DNA of 21,614 nt from a virus: IMG/VR virus record IMGVR_UViG_3300044608_001065, positions 1-21,614 of that record. One strand, written 5' to 3'. Position numbers and translations under genes: made by a program. Positions 1 through 6,894 of this stretch are shown here, one piece after another. Every line of letters starts with the position of its first letter. The first letter of the stretch is position 1. Under the pieces are notes generated by a model that worked only from the letters and a program-made list of their open reading frames with translations, ran no database searches and was not told where the DNA came from.

Positions 1-1
1 C

Positions 2-1771
2 GCAACTTTAAGTTCCAGCAAAAGAACAACTTACGAAGGACGAGAAGGTTCAGCCATTGTCCTGACCGAGACCGAAGAATCTTGGTCGATCAAAACCGAT
101 GCCAACGGCAACTCCCTTTTCCCTGTCAAAACCAGAAACTTCTATGACCCCTCAAGGGGGAATGTCAAAGAAACCCGCCAACTCATCGTAGCCACAGGGA
201 GAGAGACCGCCACCCTAACGAGACAGTCTACAAGTCGGCTTAATACACGACCCACAATTGTAGACATAGACATTGTCCAAACCACCTACGAGCCATACAA
301 CCAGTTTCTTTCATTCAAGATTGTTCAAATTTACAGAGTTGCTGGCCCACAATTGGTCGGGCAATCCACCAACAACGAGGGGCAGTTGGTCCAAGTCACC
401 ACCCAGCGTAAGGCATTTTTCGGATATCGCCCACCCAACCCCACGGCTACCAAGACCGTCGAAGTCAACCGCGAAGACGCCGCATCCATAGTCGAACGTA
501 TTGTCGATGCCCCAAAAGTATTTGATTCAAAAACTGTTTCGGCCTCCAAGCCCGATGTCATTCCAGAACAATTCCGCGCCAGTAGCCCAACTCAAACCAC
601 CCAAGAGACCGTAGCCCAAAGCGTCACCACCATGCCCGCCTTGGGGGCCAATGATCTTGAGAAAAGCGAACAGCGAGTCACCGAACACACCGTCCGTAAA
701 TCCACTACCTCGCGGGACAATGGAACCTTGCCAGAACTTAGGGGCCAAGAATATGAACCAAGTGTAAACATTGTTGTTCCCTATACGGAAAGTGTTGTTG
801 CTGCTGGAACATCGCTTGGAGATGCCGCCACCACCATTGATCCGCTTTCTTCTGATTTTGATTTGGTGAGAACATTTGATCTTGAGGAAATTGAGAAAGA
901 ACTTAATTCAGTATCGCTTGAGTTTCCGACAAGAACATCACTTTCGTTGCCCCCAGTGCTTAGAAAAGCGGAAGTTGTTTGGTCTAAATCATCTGAAAAT
1001 GGAAGTTACACTTCAACAGGAGTCTTTCCATCACCATTTGTTGGAAGTAGCTCTGTTTCCGAAAGCGCAAGCGCGTCTGGAAGTTCCAGCGTAAAGCCAG
1101 AATTTATCATCGATCTTGAGGAGGTGTATGCCAACAACATCCCCACTACTTCCTATATTTTCTTTTTAAAATATCCAGTAACACTAGAAAACATTCTCGC
1201 AAAGGTTGGAGCTATTACGAACAAAATTGTTACTCAGTGGCCCGTTTTCCAGCCCAGATCGACCATTCTTGTTGCCAGCGGAGAATCAAAAACCCTTCGC
1301 GCTTCCGCTTCGGGAAGTTATTCTCTTTCTGGAATCAGGCTTTCAGAAGCAGCAGAACAAGCTGGAGTTCAAAAATTTCAAATTTTAAAAACACAGGGTT
1401 CTGGAACTGGTGGGAGAGTGGACACAAGCATAGCCGTAGCACAAATTCCCCCGTGCCTAGACGGAGGAACCCAAATAAAAACAAATACCAGCACCAGCAA
1501 GGCGACGGGTTCGGTTTCGATTAGTTTTAATTGGAGTGGAGAAGGGGGACCAATAGCGCCAAATGTGGGGACGACTAACATCATTTCCAATGGAGATGTT
1601 TCAAGCTCTTCAATATCCCGAACCTCGCCATCGGATATTCCCCGCACGGGCTTGTATCTTATCGACTCCAAGGTTGACCTTTATCAATATGGGTTTGCCA
1701 GAATTTATGCGGAAGTACTAGATGCATCCGTGTTTGTGCGAAACTTAGACCAAGAAATACCAATTTCATAA
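2..1771 (+). CDS. Putative virion structural protein, Ser/Thr-rich, 5' end outside window
   Basis: The reading frame is open from base 2 to the TAA at 1769-1771, giving 589 residues with no start in the window. A TTG at 353 could be mistaken for a start, but the frame carries on cleanly upstream of it, so the gene is truncated by the left edge. No signal peptide or membrane segment is visible. The middle is rich in Ser, Thr and Ala, with two similar runs (ASASGSSS near 1067-1090 and ASASGSYS near 1306-1325). The C-terminal third is beta-like and ends in a compact module with the words GLYLIDSKVDLYQYGFARIY. I do not recognise the family. Composition and the company of two more unusual structural-looking genes suggest a virion appendage or decoration protein. 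The function is inference. Confidence 0.7.
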   Translation, partial: ATLSSSKRTTYEGREGSAIVLTETEESWSIKTDANGNSLFPVKTRNFYDPSRGNVKETRQLIVATGRETATLTRQSTSRLNTRPTIVDIDIVQTTYEPYNQFLSFKIVQIYRVAGPQLVGQSTNNEGQLVQVTTQRKAFFGYRPPNPTATKTVEVNREDAASIVERIVDAPKVFDSKTVSASKPDVIPEQFRASSPTQTTQETVAQSVTTMPALGANDLEKSEQRVTEHTVRKSTTSRDNGTLPELRGQEYEPSVNIVVPYTESVVAAGTSLGDAATTIDPLSSDFDLVRTFDLEEIEKELNSVSLEFPTRTSLSLPPVLRKAEVVWSKSSENGSYTSTGVFPSPFVGSSSVSESASASGSSSVKPEFIIDLEEVYANNIPTTSYIFFLKYPVTLENILAKVGAITNKIVTQWPVFQPRSTILVASGESKTLRASASGSYSLSGIRLSEAAEQAGVQKFQILKTQGSGTGGRVDTSIAVAQIPPCLDGGTQIKTNTSTSKATGSVSISFNWSGEGGPIAPNVGTTNIISNGDVSSSSISRTSPSDIPRTGLYLIDSKVDLYQYGFARIYAEVLDASVFVRNLDQEIPIS

Positions 1772-1799
1772 TCATAACCACTGCCCACAACCCCGATCC

Positions 1800-2576
1800 A
1801 TGGCTGATGGTCCTTCACAATACAAAAACTCCAGCGAGCAAGAAAGAATAGCTCGTCAACTTGCGCGAGATCTTGATCGTCCGACCGCAAAAAAAGAACT
1901 GTCAGAACGCAGGCTTACGCGAGACAGGCTTTCACGATCTAGTAGAGGGGCGCTTGACGATCCCGAAACCAAGGACTGGGTTCGTTCTATCATCAATCAA
2001 AAGTCAGCGCAGGCTGGGGCCAACAACTTCTCCCAAGACAGGACAACAGTAAGGGTTTCCCAAACTTCAAAAGAAAGCCCCTATGTACCAGAAGATGGGT
2101 CGCAATCTTCCGTATCCGCTCAAGCCAGTGGTGGATATGATGAAGACGCAATGGGGGGGGGACTTCCAGAAGGCGAAAGTGGTGGTGGTGATGGATGCGT
2201 TGGTCTGGCCCTTTACACCAGAACCGTTAACGAAATAATCCAAGTGTGGATTAGTGCTGGCACAGTTAACGGAGTATTGCCTTCGGGATTTAATGCACAA
2301 GATGAGAAATCTGTTGCGTCCAGTGGATCTGGACAAGTGTGGGCAGAAATAGATATTAACGAAAACACTGGAGCAATAACTTCAGTCCAAGTCAATTCTG
2401 GTTCAAGCATCCCATCAGACACTGATACCAAATTTTACTATTTATTGGGAGTTTATTCATACTCTGAAAGTGGTCCGACTGTAACCAATTACGGATGCGG
2501 GTCGCTGGAAGTTGTTGTTTGCAGAAATTGGTTTTCTATAAACCCACCATTTTGGAATGTCAGATTTTTTAGATAA
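1800..2576 (+). CDS. Hypothetical two-part protein, likely virion-associated
   Basis: 258 residues from ATG 1800. There is no clear Shine-Dalgarno upstream, and the gene lies 28 bases after the preceding stop. Residues 1-65 are highly charged and helix-like (many Arg, Lys, Glu, Asp). A Gly/Ser-rich joint follows at about residues 100-130 and then a beta-like C-terminal domain. The end of that domain reads YGCGSLEVVVCRNWFSINPP, with Cys residues that could pair. The joint contains an uninterrupted run of nine G bases (2153-2161) coding three glycines. The C-terminal domain looks like modules I associate with uncharacterised structural proteins of environmental phages, but I cannot name a family. 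The gene is followed after only 3 bases by the next start, so the two are almost certainly co-transcribed. Confidence 0.65.
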   Translation: MADGPSQYKNSSEQERIARQLARDLDRPTAKKELSERRLTRDRLSRSSRGALDDPETKDWVRSIINQKSAQAGANNFSQDRTTVRVSQTSKESPYVPEDGSQSSVSAQASGGYDEDAMGGGLPEGESGGGDGCVGLALYTRTVNEIIQVWISAGTVNGVLPSGFNAQDEKSVASSGSGQVWAEIDINENTGAITSVQVNSGSSIPSDTDTKFYYLLGVYSYSESGPTVTNYGCGSLEVVVCRNWFSINPPFWNVRFFR

Positions 2577-2579
2577 GAA

Positions 2580-3866
2580 ATGGAATACAATTGTGAAACA
2601 ATTGGTTGTGATTGTTCCCCACCAAGTCGCGGATTAATTTGCGGATTTCTTGCTACTTATTCCACAAAGAATTGCTCAAATATATGTGGAAATCATATGA
2701 GCGGGGCGCTTCCTAATACTGGAAACAACCCCACAGATGATGCTTGCGCCTACTACTTAAGATCTACAACTCAAGAGGGCGGAATTTATACTGGAAGAAC
2801 CGTTGTTGATGTGTTTCCAACAGAAGCCAACTCTTGTGGCAATAATTGTTTTGAAGCAGAAAGAATCGATTGTAGTGGTGGATGGTCTTTCTCAAGCACG
2901 AAAACATCTGAATACACCTATCCTTGCGGATCTGCTATTGAGGAGATAGGAATACCCAACGGGCAGGTTAATTTTAATTGGAATGACGCAACAAAAGAAT
3001 GCGAATTAACAGACGCAGGAGACCAAACATTGGTTCAGTGTAGCGGATCTATAAGTGGAGTATTATCTGGTGAATATACCTATAGCGGATCTGCTAGTAA
3101 TATTGACGACATGTGTATAATGACAGTTACGATTACTTCATTAAGGGGGCTAGGAACATCAACGGTATACTACGGCATCCAACAAATTGGATTTGGTATT
3201 TCAGATTTTGGGGGATCTTGCGCAGGACAAGATAGCGTTCATACAGAAAACGAAACAAGAATCCCAGAGGAAATGGCTGATAGTATATCTGTTTGGGATG
3301 AACAAAATGATGGGTGCAGTGGTTGGTGTGGAGAAGAGTTGGAGGAACTTTCAGAAATACAAGACGAAGGAGAATTGTTGGTTTCGCTTGCTAGAAATAT
3401 TAGTTTGCAGGCTGGATCTTCTGTTTATGGGAATGTTAAAGTTAAAAATTCCTCTCGCTTTAAGTTTGTTCATTATCCAACCGTTACCTGTTATCTGAAG
3501 GTGTGGTTTAGAAAAACAGAAGAGACAACACTTCCTGCACTCCCAGAGTTTGGAGTTAATCAAACATTTTATGATTGCGGTCCTTTTTTTGGCGGGAACA
3601 CAACAACAACCACAACAGACATTATTTACGAATGGCGTGGAACACAAAAAACACAAAACCTCTGTGTCGATCCCAAAAAAGAAATTTTTCCAGATCAGGT
3701 AATATACGATACACAGCAAGAAATTGAGCTAGAGGCAGAAAACGGAACATCAAAGAGTCTTGATTTAAGCATATTGAAGTATAGTTTTGTTGAGGGATAT
3801 GAGCCAAACGACCCAGATGAATTCGGAGATCAAGGAGACAAGCCCAGCGGATTCCCAAGTCCGTAA
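2580..3866 (+). CDS. Cysteine-rich hypothetical protein (20 Cys)
   Basis: 428 residues from ATG 2580, 3 bases after the previous stop; the leader is A-rich without a clear Shine-Dalgarno. It holds 20 cysteines spread along the chain, several as close pairs (CDC near the start, CSNIC, CGNNC, CSGWC), with many Asn, Ser, Thr and Gly. There is no signal peptide, no transmembrane segment and no catalytic motif that I recognise. Residues around 255-275 are strongly acidic, and the C-terminus is acidic and Pro/Gly-rich. The cysteine spacing is irregular, so a simple zinc-finger array is unlikely; disulphides in the finished particle or several metal knots are both possible. The last 68 bases overlap the start of the next gene. 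Base composition is low in GC compared with the - strand genes. Function unknown; a structural role is inferred from context. Confidence 0.65.
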   Translation: MEYNCETIGCDCSPPSRGLICGFLATYSTKNCSNICGNHMSGALPNTGNNPTDDACAYYLRSTTQEGGIYTGRTVVDVFPTEANSCGNNCFEAERIDCSGGWSFSSTKTSEYTYPCGSAIEEIGIPNGQVNFNWNDATKECELTDAGDQTLVQCSGSISGVLSGEYTYSGSASNIDDMCIMTVTITSLRGLGTSTVYYGIQQIGFGISDFGGSCAGQDSVHTENETRIPEEMADSISVWDEQNDGCSGWCGEELEELSEIQDEGELLVSLARNISLQAGSSVYGNVKVKNSSRFKFVHYPTVTCYLKVWFRKTEETTLPALPEFGVNQTFYDCGPFFGGNTTTTTTDIIYEWRGTQKTQNLCVDPKKEIFPDQVIYDTQQEIELEAENGTSKSLDLSILKYSFVEGYEPNDPDEFGDQGDKPSGFPSP

Positions 3867-4266
3867 ACCAAATCGATTAATCAACAAAATTATTGAAACA
3901 AGAAAGCAAAGATGTGGAACTTGCTCTTGTTCTATTGATTTTTCTGATCTTTGTGCAAGTTGCCCCCATAAAAAATGGGGTCCAATGGGATGTGTTCCCC
4001 TAAAAACCGACATCATAGAACAAACGGCCAGTTTTCCAAAACCCTCCCAAATTGCCCTTAATTTTTCCAAAGCTCTAAAAGACGAATTTAGAGCCAGAAT
4101 TATTAAAAGCGAAAAAATAACACAAGAAACAGCGGAACAAAGATATTCAATATGCGAAGGATGTGAATTTTTTCACGCCGCCACAAAGCGTTGTCAAAAG
4201 TGCGGATGTTATTTGAAGTGGAAAACCGCTTGGCGAAGCCAAAAATGCCCTATTGGCAAATGGTAG
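3799..4266 (+). CDS. Double zinc-cluster (zinc-ribbon-like) protein
   Basis: 155 residues if started at ATG 3799, which has GAGGG just upstream (3792-3796, a short 2-base spacer). ATG 3817 is a second candidate. The gene begins inside the preceding one in another frame, overlapping it by 68 bases. Two cysteine clusters stand out. The first is at C39, C42, C44, C52, C55 and C65; the second at C119, C122, C132, C135, C137 and C150, ending in CPIGKW. The second has the pattern CxxCx9CxxCGC...C of small metal-binding phage proteins. The middle (about 85-115) is helical and charged. It probably binds two or more zinc ions and could touch nucleic acid or another protein; neither can be decided here. 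The end converges with the - strand HTH gene, overlapping by 17 bases. Confidence 0.75.
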   Translation: MSQTTQMNSEIKETSPADSQVRKPNRLINKIIETRKQRCGTCSCSIDFSDLCASCPHKKWGPMGCVPLKTDIIEQTASFPKPSQIALNFSKALKDEFRARIIKSEKITQETAEQRYSICEGCEFFHAATKRCQKCGCYLKWKTAWRSQKCPIGKW

Positions 4267-4552
4267 CTTTCGGCCTGATAAAGTTTATTTCCCTGCTTTT
4301 CCCACCAAGAAAAACCTTGCGTTTGATTCTTTCTAACTTTCCACTATTGGCCATGGCGTTGATGTGTGGGCGGGACAGGCCGATCTCTTGAGAAGTCTGC
4401 TCAATGGTTTTCCATCCTTCGGAGTTCATTTCCTCAATGGTGGTGAGGGCGCACGAAGCCTGAAATGATCTCCAAACATCGTCCCACTCGTTGACTACAA
4501 TTTTAGGAGCGGGCTTTTTTGTTCTACTAGTTTTGCTATGTGTTGTTTCCAT
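4250..4552 (-). CDS. Small helix-turn-helix protein, putative DNA-binding
   Basis: 100 residues from ATG 4552. Residues 1-20 are basic and probably disordered (TSRTKKPAPK). Residues about 46-72 read as a helix-turn-helix: WKTIEQTSQEIGLSRPHINA, with the typical Glu-Ile-Gly-Leu-Ser turn, followed by a basic wing (RIKRKVFLGGKSREI). This resembles winged-helix or MerR-like DNA readers in phages, so a regulatory or packaging role is plausible but unproven. The gene starts inside the 3' end of the metallophosphoesterase gene (58-base overlap) and its stop lies inside the convergent zinc-cluster gene. It is thus the last gene of the long - strand operon. A weak AAGG about 10 bases upstream may be the ribosome site. 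Confidence 0.7.
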   Translation of the reverse strand: METTHSKTSRTKKPAPKIVVNEWDDVWRSFQASCALTTIEEMNSEGWKTIEQTSQEIGLSRPHINAMANSGKLERIKRKVFLGGKSREINFIRPKATICQ

Positions 4553-5289
4553 GAGAATGTGCCCTTGTCTACGGTGAAGGTGAGGAAGCCAAAGTCTACT
4601 TTACCCACACAGCGGCGGGCTCCGAACTTGCTTCCCGCTCCCTGCAAGGCTGGGGTGGTCATGGCAATCCAGTCCCCTCCTCCACAGAAGTTGTGGTAAT
4701 GCACATGACTTCTTAGGATCACGTTGGCCTTGTGCTGCTCTCCTTCTTCGGTAAGCAAAACATTCCAAAGGCGGTCTTTGGCAACTCCTGTATGGCGTGT
4801 ATGGGGGAGGCTCCCGCTTCCTGCTGGGTGGTGTTTAAGATCGAAGACAATTCCTTCGACTTCAATCCAGAGATGGTCGGAGATGGTGGCTCCCACCCGT
4901 TCTGCGATAACATTCTCCCAATCCTCTCCATCTGAGGAACTCACATGATAGGGGGTACCTCTTGAAATTGCTATCTTGCAGTTCTTTGTTTTCGGGATTT
5001 GACGGATGATCTTTACGGCCATATCCGCCTGATCCTCCATGTCGGGGGCCAGAAGCTCCGTAGACCCACTTTTCTTGCCCTTGCCATCCACCAGATCCCC
5101 GTTGACGAAAACAATGTCGTAGGGGCCGTTACGGGCGATTTCGCGGGCATACCAAGCCCAGTGGGCTTTGTTGATCTGGGCCCAGAGAGGAATCTCTCCG
5201 TTTTCGTCTTTTTCGGGCAACCAGCCCGTGGGGGTTAATCCGACCCTGTGACCGCAGTGGAAGTCCGAGAGGACTGCTATTTTTTTCAT
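4495..5289 (-). CDS. Calcineurin-like metallophosphoesterase
   Basis: 264 residues from ATG 5289, with no Shine-Dalgarno. The metal-binding motifs of the calcineurin-like phosphoesterase superfamily are present in order: D9-x-H11 (LSDFH), G64-D65 in VNGDLVDG, a modified third motif (SRGTPYH, residues 109-115, in place of GNHD/E), H153-H154 and H195-x-H197 (SHVH, with Ser where the family usually has Gly). These enzymes hydrolyse phosphoester bonds using two metal ions. The substrate here (nucleic acid, nucleotide or protein phosphate) cannot be told. The protein should be soluble; no signal peptide is seen. It sits among small accessory genes downstream of the lysis genes, with the HTH gene overlapping its end. 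Family assignment is firm; the role in the phage is inference. Confidence 0.9.
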   Translation of the reverse strand: MKKIAVLSDFHCGHRVGLTPTGWLPEKDENGEIPLWAQINKAHWAWYAREIARNGPYDIVFVNGDLVDGKGKKSGSTELLAPDMEDQADMAVKIIRQIPKTKNCKIAISRGTPYHVSSSDGEDWENVIAERVGATISDHLWIEVEGIVFDLKHHPAGSGSLPHTRHTGVAKDRLWNVLLTEEGEQHKANVILRSHVHYHNFCGGGDWIAMTTPALQGAGSKFGARRCVGKVDFGFLTFTVDKGTFSWKQHIAKLVEQKSPLLKL

Positions 5290-5293
5290 AAGA

Positions 5294-5515
5294 TTAGCTA
5301 AAATTCACATTTCGCTCGTTGACCATCTCCCACAAAAGCTGTCGAATTTCTTCAACAGTAGGGCCATGCCAATCGGGACGAGAACCATACTTGAGATGAT
5401 TGCGAAACTCATCGCTAAGATCGGTAATGATGCTATGAAGATCGTTTGCTTTACAAGCCATATCAAACTCGACTTGTTCTTCGGGTAGTGTGAATGATAG
5501 TGTGGCATTGGCCAT
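5294..5515 (-). CDS. Small conserved-looking phage protein
   Basis: 73 residues from ATG 5515. The start is beta-like (ATLSFTLPEEQVEFDMACKA), then helical with the words NHLKYG and a C-terminal helix (VEEIRQLLWEMVNERN). The opening pattern of a short strand, LPEEQ and then an FDMAC helix is one I associate with small accessory proteins in phage lysis and replication regions, but I know no function for them. There is no cysteine pair, membrane segment or signal. The stop is 4 bases before the metallophosphoesterase start, so the two are translated from one message. No Shine-Dalgarno is evident. Confidence 0.65.
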   Translation of the reverse strand: MANATLSFTLPEEQVEFDMACKANDLHSIITDLSDEFRNHLKYGSRPDWHGPTVEEIRQLLWEMVNERNVNFS

Positions 5516-5554
5516 TGGGGGTGGTTTTGGTTGTGTTTATGGTTTCGGGATTGC

Positions 5555-5818
5555 TTACAGGTCTTTGAGGACTTTTTTCAGGTCGCCGTCATCCAAGTCG
5601 TCGTCATCGTCTTCGTCCTCTTCTTGCCCATAGAGGATGTCATGGATGTTCGATACAATACCTTCAATAGCATAATCATTGCCAAATTTGAGAAAGGCGT
5701 TCTTGGTTTCGGTGCCATCTTGAAATGTAGCCACCACAAAGCCAGAGTCAAAGTATTCGACAAGCTCCGAACAAAGTTTGTCCAGCACCTCTTGTAGCCG
5801 TTTGTCATGGACGGCCAT
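5555..5818 (-). CDS. Small acidic protein
   Basis: 87 residues from ATG 5818, one base after the stop of the zinc-ribbon gene. The first 60 residues look folded: a helix (LQEVLDKLCSELVEYF), strands (GFVVATFQDG) and an amphipathic helix. The end is an extreme acidic tract of Glu and Asp followed by DLKKVLKDL. Acidic tails of this kind occur in proteins that mimic nucleic acid or bind basic partners; that idea is inference only. An overlapping frame on the same strand (5578-5850) gives a Met/Thr-rich sequence that looks unnatural, so this frame is preferred. Family not recognised. Confidence 0.65.
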   Translation of the reverse strand: MAVHDKRLQEVLDKLCSELVEYFDSGFVVATFQDGTETKNAFLKFGNDYAIEGIVSNIHDILYGQEEDEDDDDDLDDGDLKKVLKDL

Positions 5819-5819
5819 A

Positions 5820-5966
5820 TCAATCTTGGGTTTCTCCGCAGGTTTTGCATCTGAGGATATGGACTACCCCATGATCAATCCGTTCAATCTTTTCCGATCC
5901 ACAGTAGAAACAGGTCTTGGATTGCGGCTTGCGGTAAACCTTTTTCTTCTTTTTTTCTTCGCTCAT
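5820..5966 (-). CDS. 48-residue zinc-ribbon protein
   Basis: A short gene read directly from the sequence: ATG 5966 to TGA 5822-5820, 48 residues. It opens MSEEKKKKKVYRKPQ, a strongly basic tail, then carries C19-x-x-C22 (CFYCG) and C40-x-x-C43 (CKTCG), the four-cysteine layout of a zinc ribbon. It overlaps the endolysin stop by 4 bases (ATGA at 5963-5966) and ends 1 base before the next start, so it fits exactly into the operon. This tight coupling and the cysteine pattern make it convincing despite its length. Likely role: a small nucleic-acid or protein adaptor; the partner is unknown. The Lys run is coded by A-rich DNA (T-rich on the + strand, 5941-5960). Confidence 0.8.
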   Translation of the reverse strand: MSEEKKKKKVYRKPQSKTCFYCGSEKIERIDHGVVHILRCKTCGETQD

Positions 5967-6652
5967 TTTTTGACTGTTGATGGGTTGATTCGCACAAAAT
6001 TGCGGACTAGCGAGGCAGACCGTGTTTTAAGCCACACCCCGTCCCCAGACTTACTGTCCCGCGTTCCCTTGCCATTGGTGTTTCCTTCGACACATTGAAA
6101 CCGCCCGCCAGACAGCACCTTAGTTACCACCCCGATATGGGAGAAGTCAAACACGGCGAAGTCTCCGACTTGAGGCTTGGCTTTCTTGGATAGCACCTTG
6201 GTTGTGGCTGGCCTTTCTTTAGCCCAAGAGATATAGCCAAACGCCGCTGCTGTCTTCGGCCTCCACTTATCAGGAGTCATTACTTTGAGTCCAAGCCATT
6301 CGACACTCTCTTTGTCTTTCAACCACTCGCGGACCACCCATGAGGTCAGGGCGGCACACCATGGCCAAGATGCTGGTTTCAGGGAGGTTGCAGCTTGATA
6401 CTTCCGCACTTGTGGGCCGTTGTTATTGCCTCCGACTTCCTTAACCCCTACTTGGGATAGGGCAATCTTGGCTAGATTCTCAAGAGCCTTTGGAGTCTTC
6501 GGAAGTTTGGGCTCGGGATTCTTCTTCTTTTCGACGGGTAACTCGGGCTTTGAGTTCTCCTTGGATTCGGATGGCAAGCTCGGCAAGGACGGCGCTTGGC
6601 CACCTTCTGATTCTATCCCAAGTAGTTTCTGGATTAACTTCCAAATGATCAT
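5963..6652 (-). CDS. Endolysin, CHAP/NlpC-P60-like cysteine peptidase or amidase
   Basis: 229 residues from ATG 6652. The N-terminus (MIIWKLIQKLLGI) is hydrophobic/amphipathic and is followed by a Pro/Lys/Glu-rich linker to about residue 57. It could be a weak membrane or export anchor, though it is short for one. The catalytic domain covers about 58-225: C99 in SWPWCAALTSWV is the likely nucleophile, H172 in FSHIGVV the base, and E189/N191 in CVEGNTNG the third position. This order matches CHAP-type enzymes that cut peptidoglycan peptides or the amide bond. The preceding NNNGPQVRKYQ is typical of phage lysins of this kind. The gene follows holin-like genes, as expected of a lysis cassette. 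The exact bond cut cannot be read from the sequence. Confidence 0.88.
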   Translation of the reverse strand: MIIWKLIQKLLGIESEGGQAPSLPSLPSESKENSKPELPVEKKKNPEPKLPKTPKALENLAKIALSQVGVKEVGGNNNGPQVRKYQAATSLKPASWPWCAALTSWVVREWLKDKESVEWLGLKVMTPDKWRPKTAAAFGYISWAKERPATTKVLSKKAKPQVGDFAVFDFSHIGVVTKVLSGGRFQCVEGNTNGKGTRDSKSGDGVWLKTRSASLVRNFVRINPSTVKK

Positions 6653-6678
6653 GGTGATTACTGCTCACCCCATCAATC

Positions 6679-6882
6679 TTACCAACGGCACACTCGTTTG
6701 CCAATATCCCAGTTCCTAGAAATCCGTTCCACCTCGGACTCCAACGGATACGCCTGTCTTTCCATCATGGCCCCGCTTGGTGATTTTTGCGGTGAATCGG
6801 AGGGAACTGAGTAAACGGACAAGGAAATGTCTGCGATCTTCTTGGGGCGGGGTTTTAACGAATATTGCTTTAAGGGTTTCAT
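6679..6882 (-). CDS. Small hypothetical protein in lysis region
   Basis: 67 residues from ATG 6882. AGAAGG stands 6 bases upstream of the ATG, a good Shine-Dalgarno, and this decides between two overlapping same-strand frames. The rival (GTG 6898 to 6716) would overlap the previous stop but has no such site. The protein is basic at the start (KPLKQYSLKPRPKK), then strand-like (ADISLSVYSVPS), and ends WDIGKRVCRW. There is no membrane segment, so it is not an obvious holin or spanin. The gene lies 12 bases after the holin-like gene and 26 before endolysin. I do not recognise it. Confidence 0.55.
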   Translation of the reverse strand: MKPLKQYSLKPRPKKIADISLSVYSVPSDSPQKSPSGAMMERQAYPLESEVERISRNWDIGKRVCRW

Positions 6883-6894
6883 GGTTGACCTTCT

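Noticed and set aside
353-1771. TTG at 353 as the start of the first + strand gene
   Set aside because: The frame is open without a stop back to base 2, so the gene is cut by the window edge and the TTG is internal.
5578-5850. 90-codon - strand frame overlapping the small acidic protein
   Set aside because: Unnatural Met/Thr/Trp composition, and it would overlap the zinc-ribbon gene; the acidic frame fits the operon spacing.
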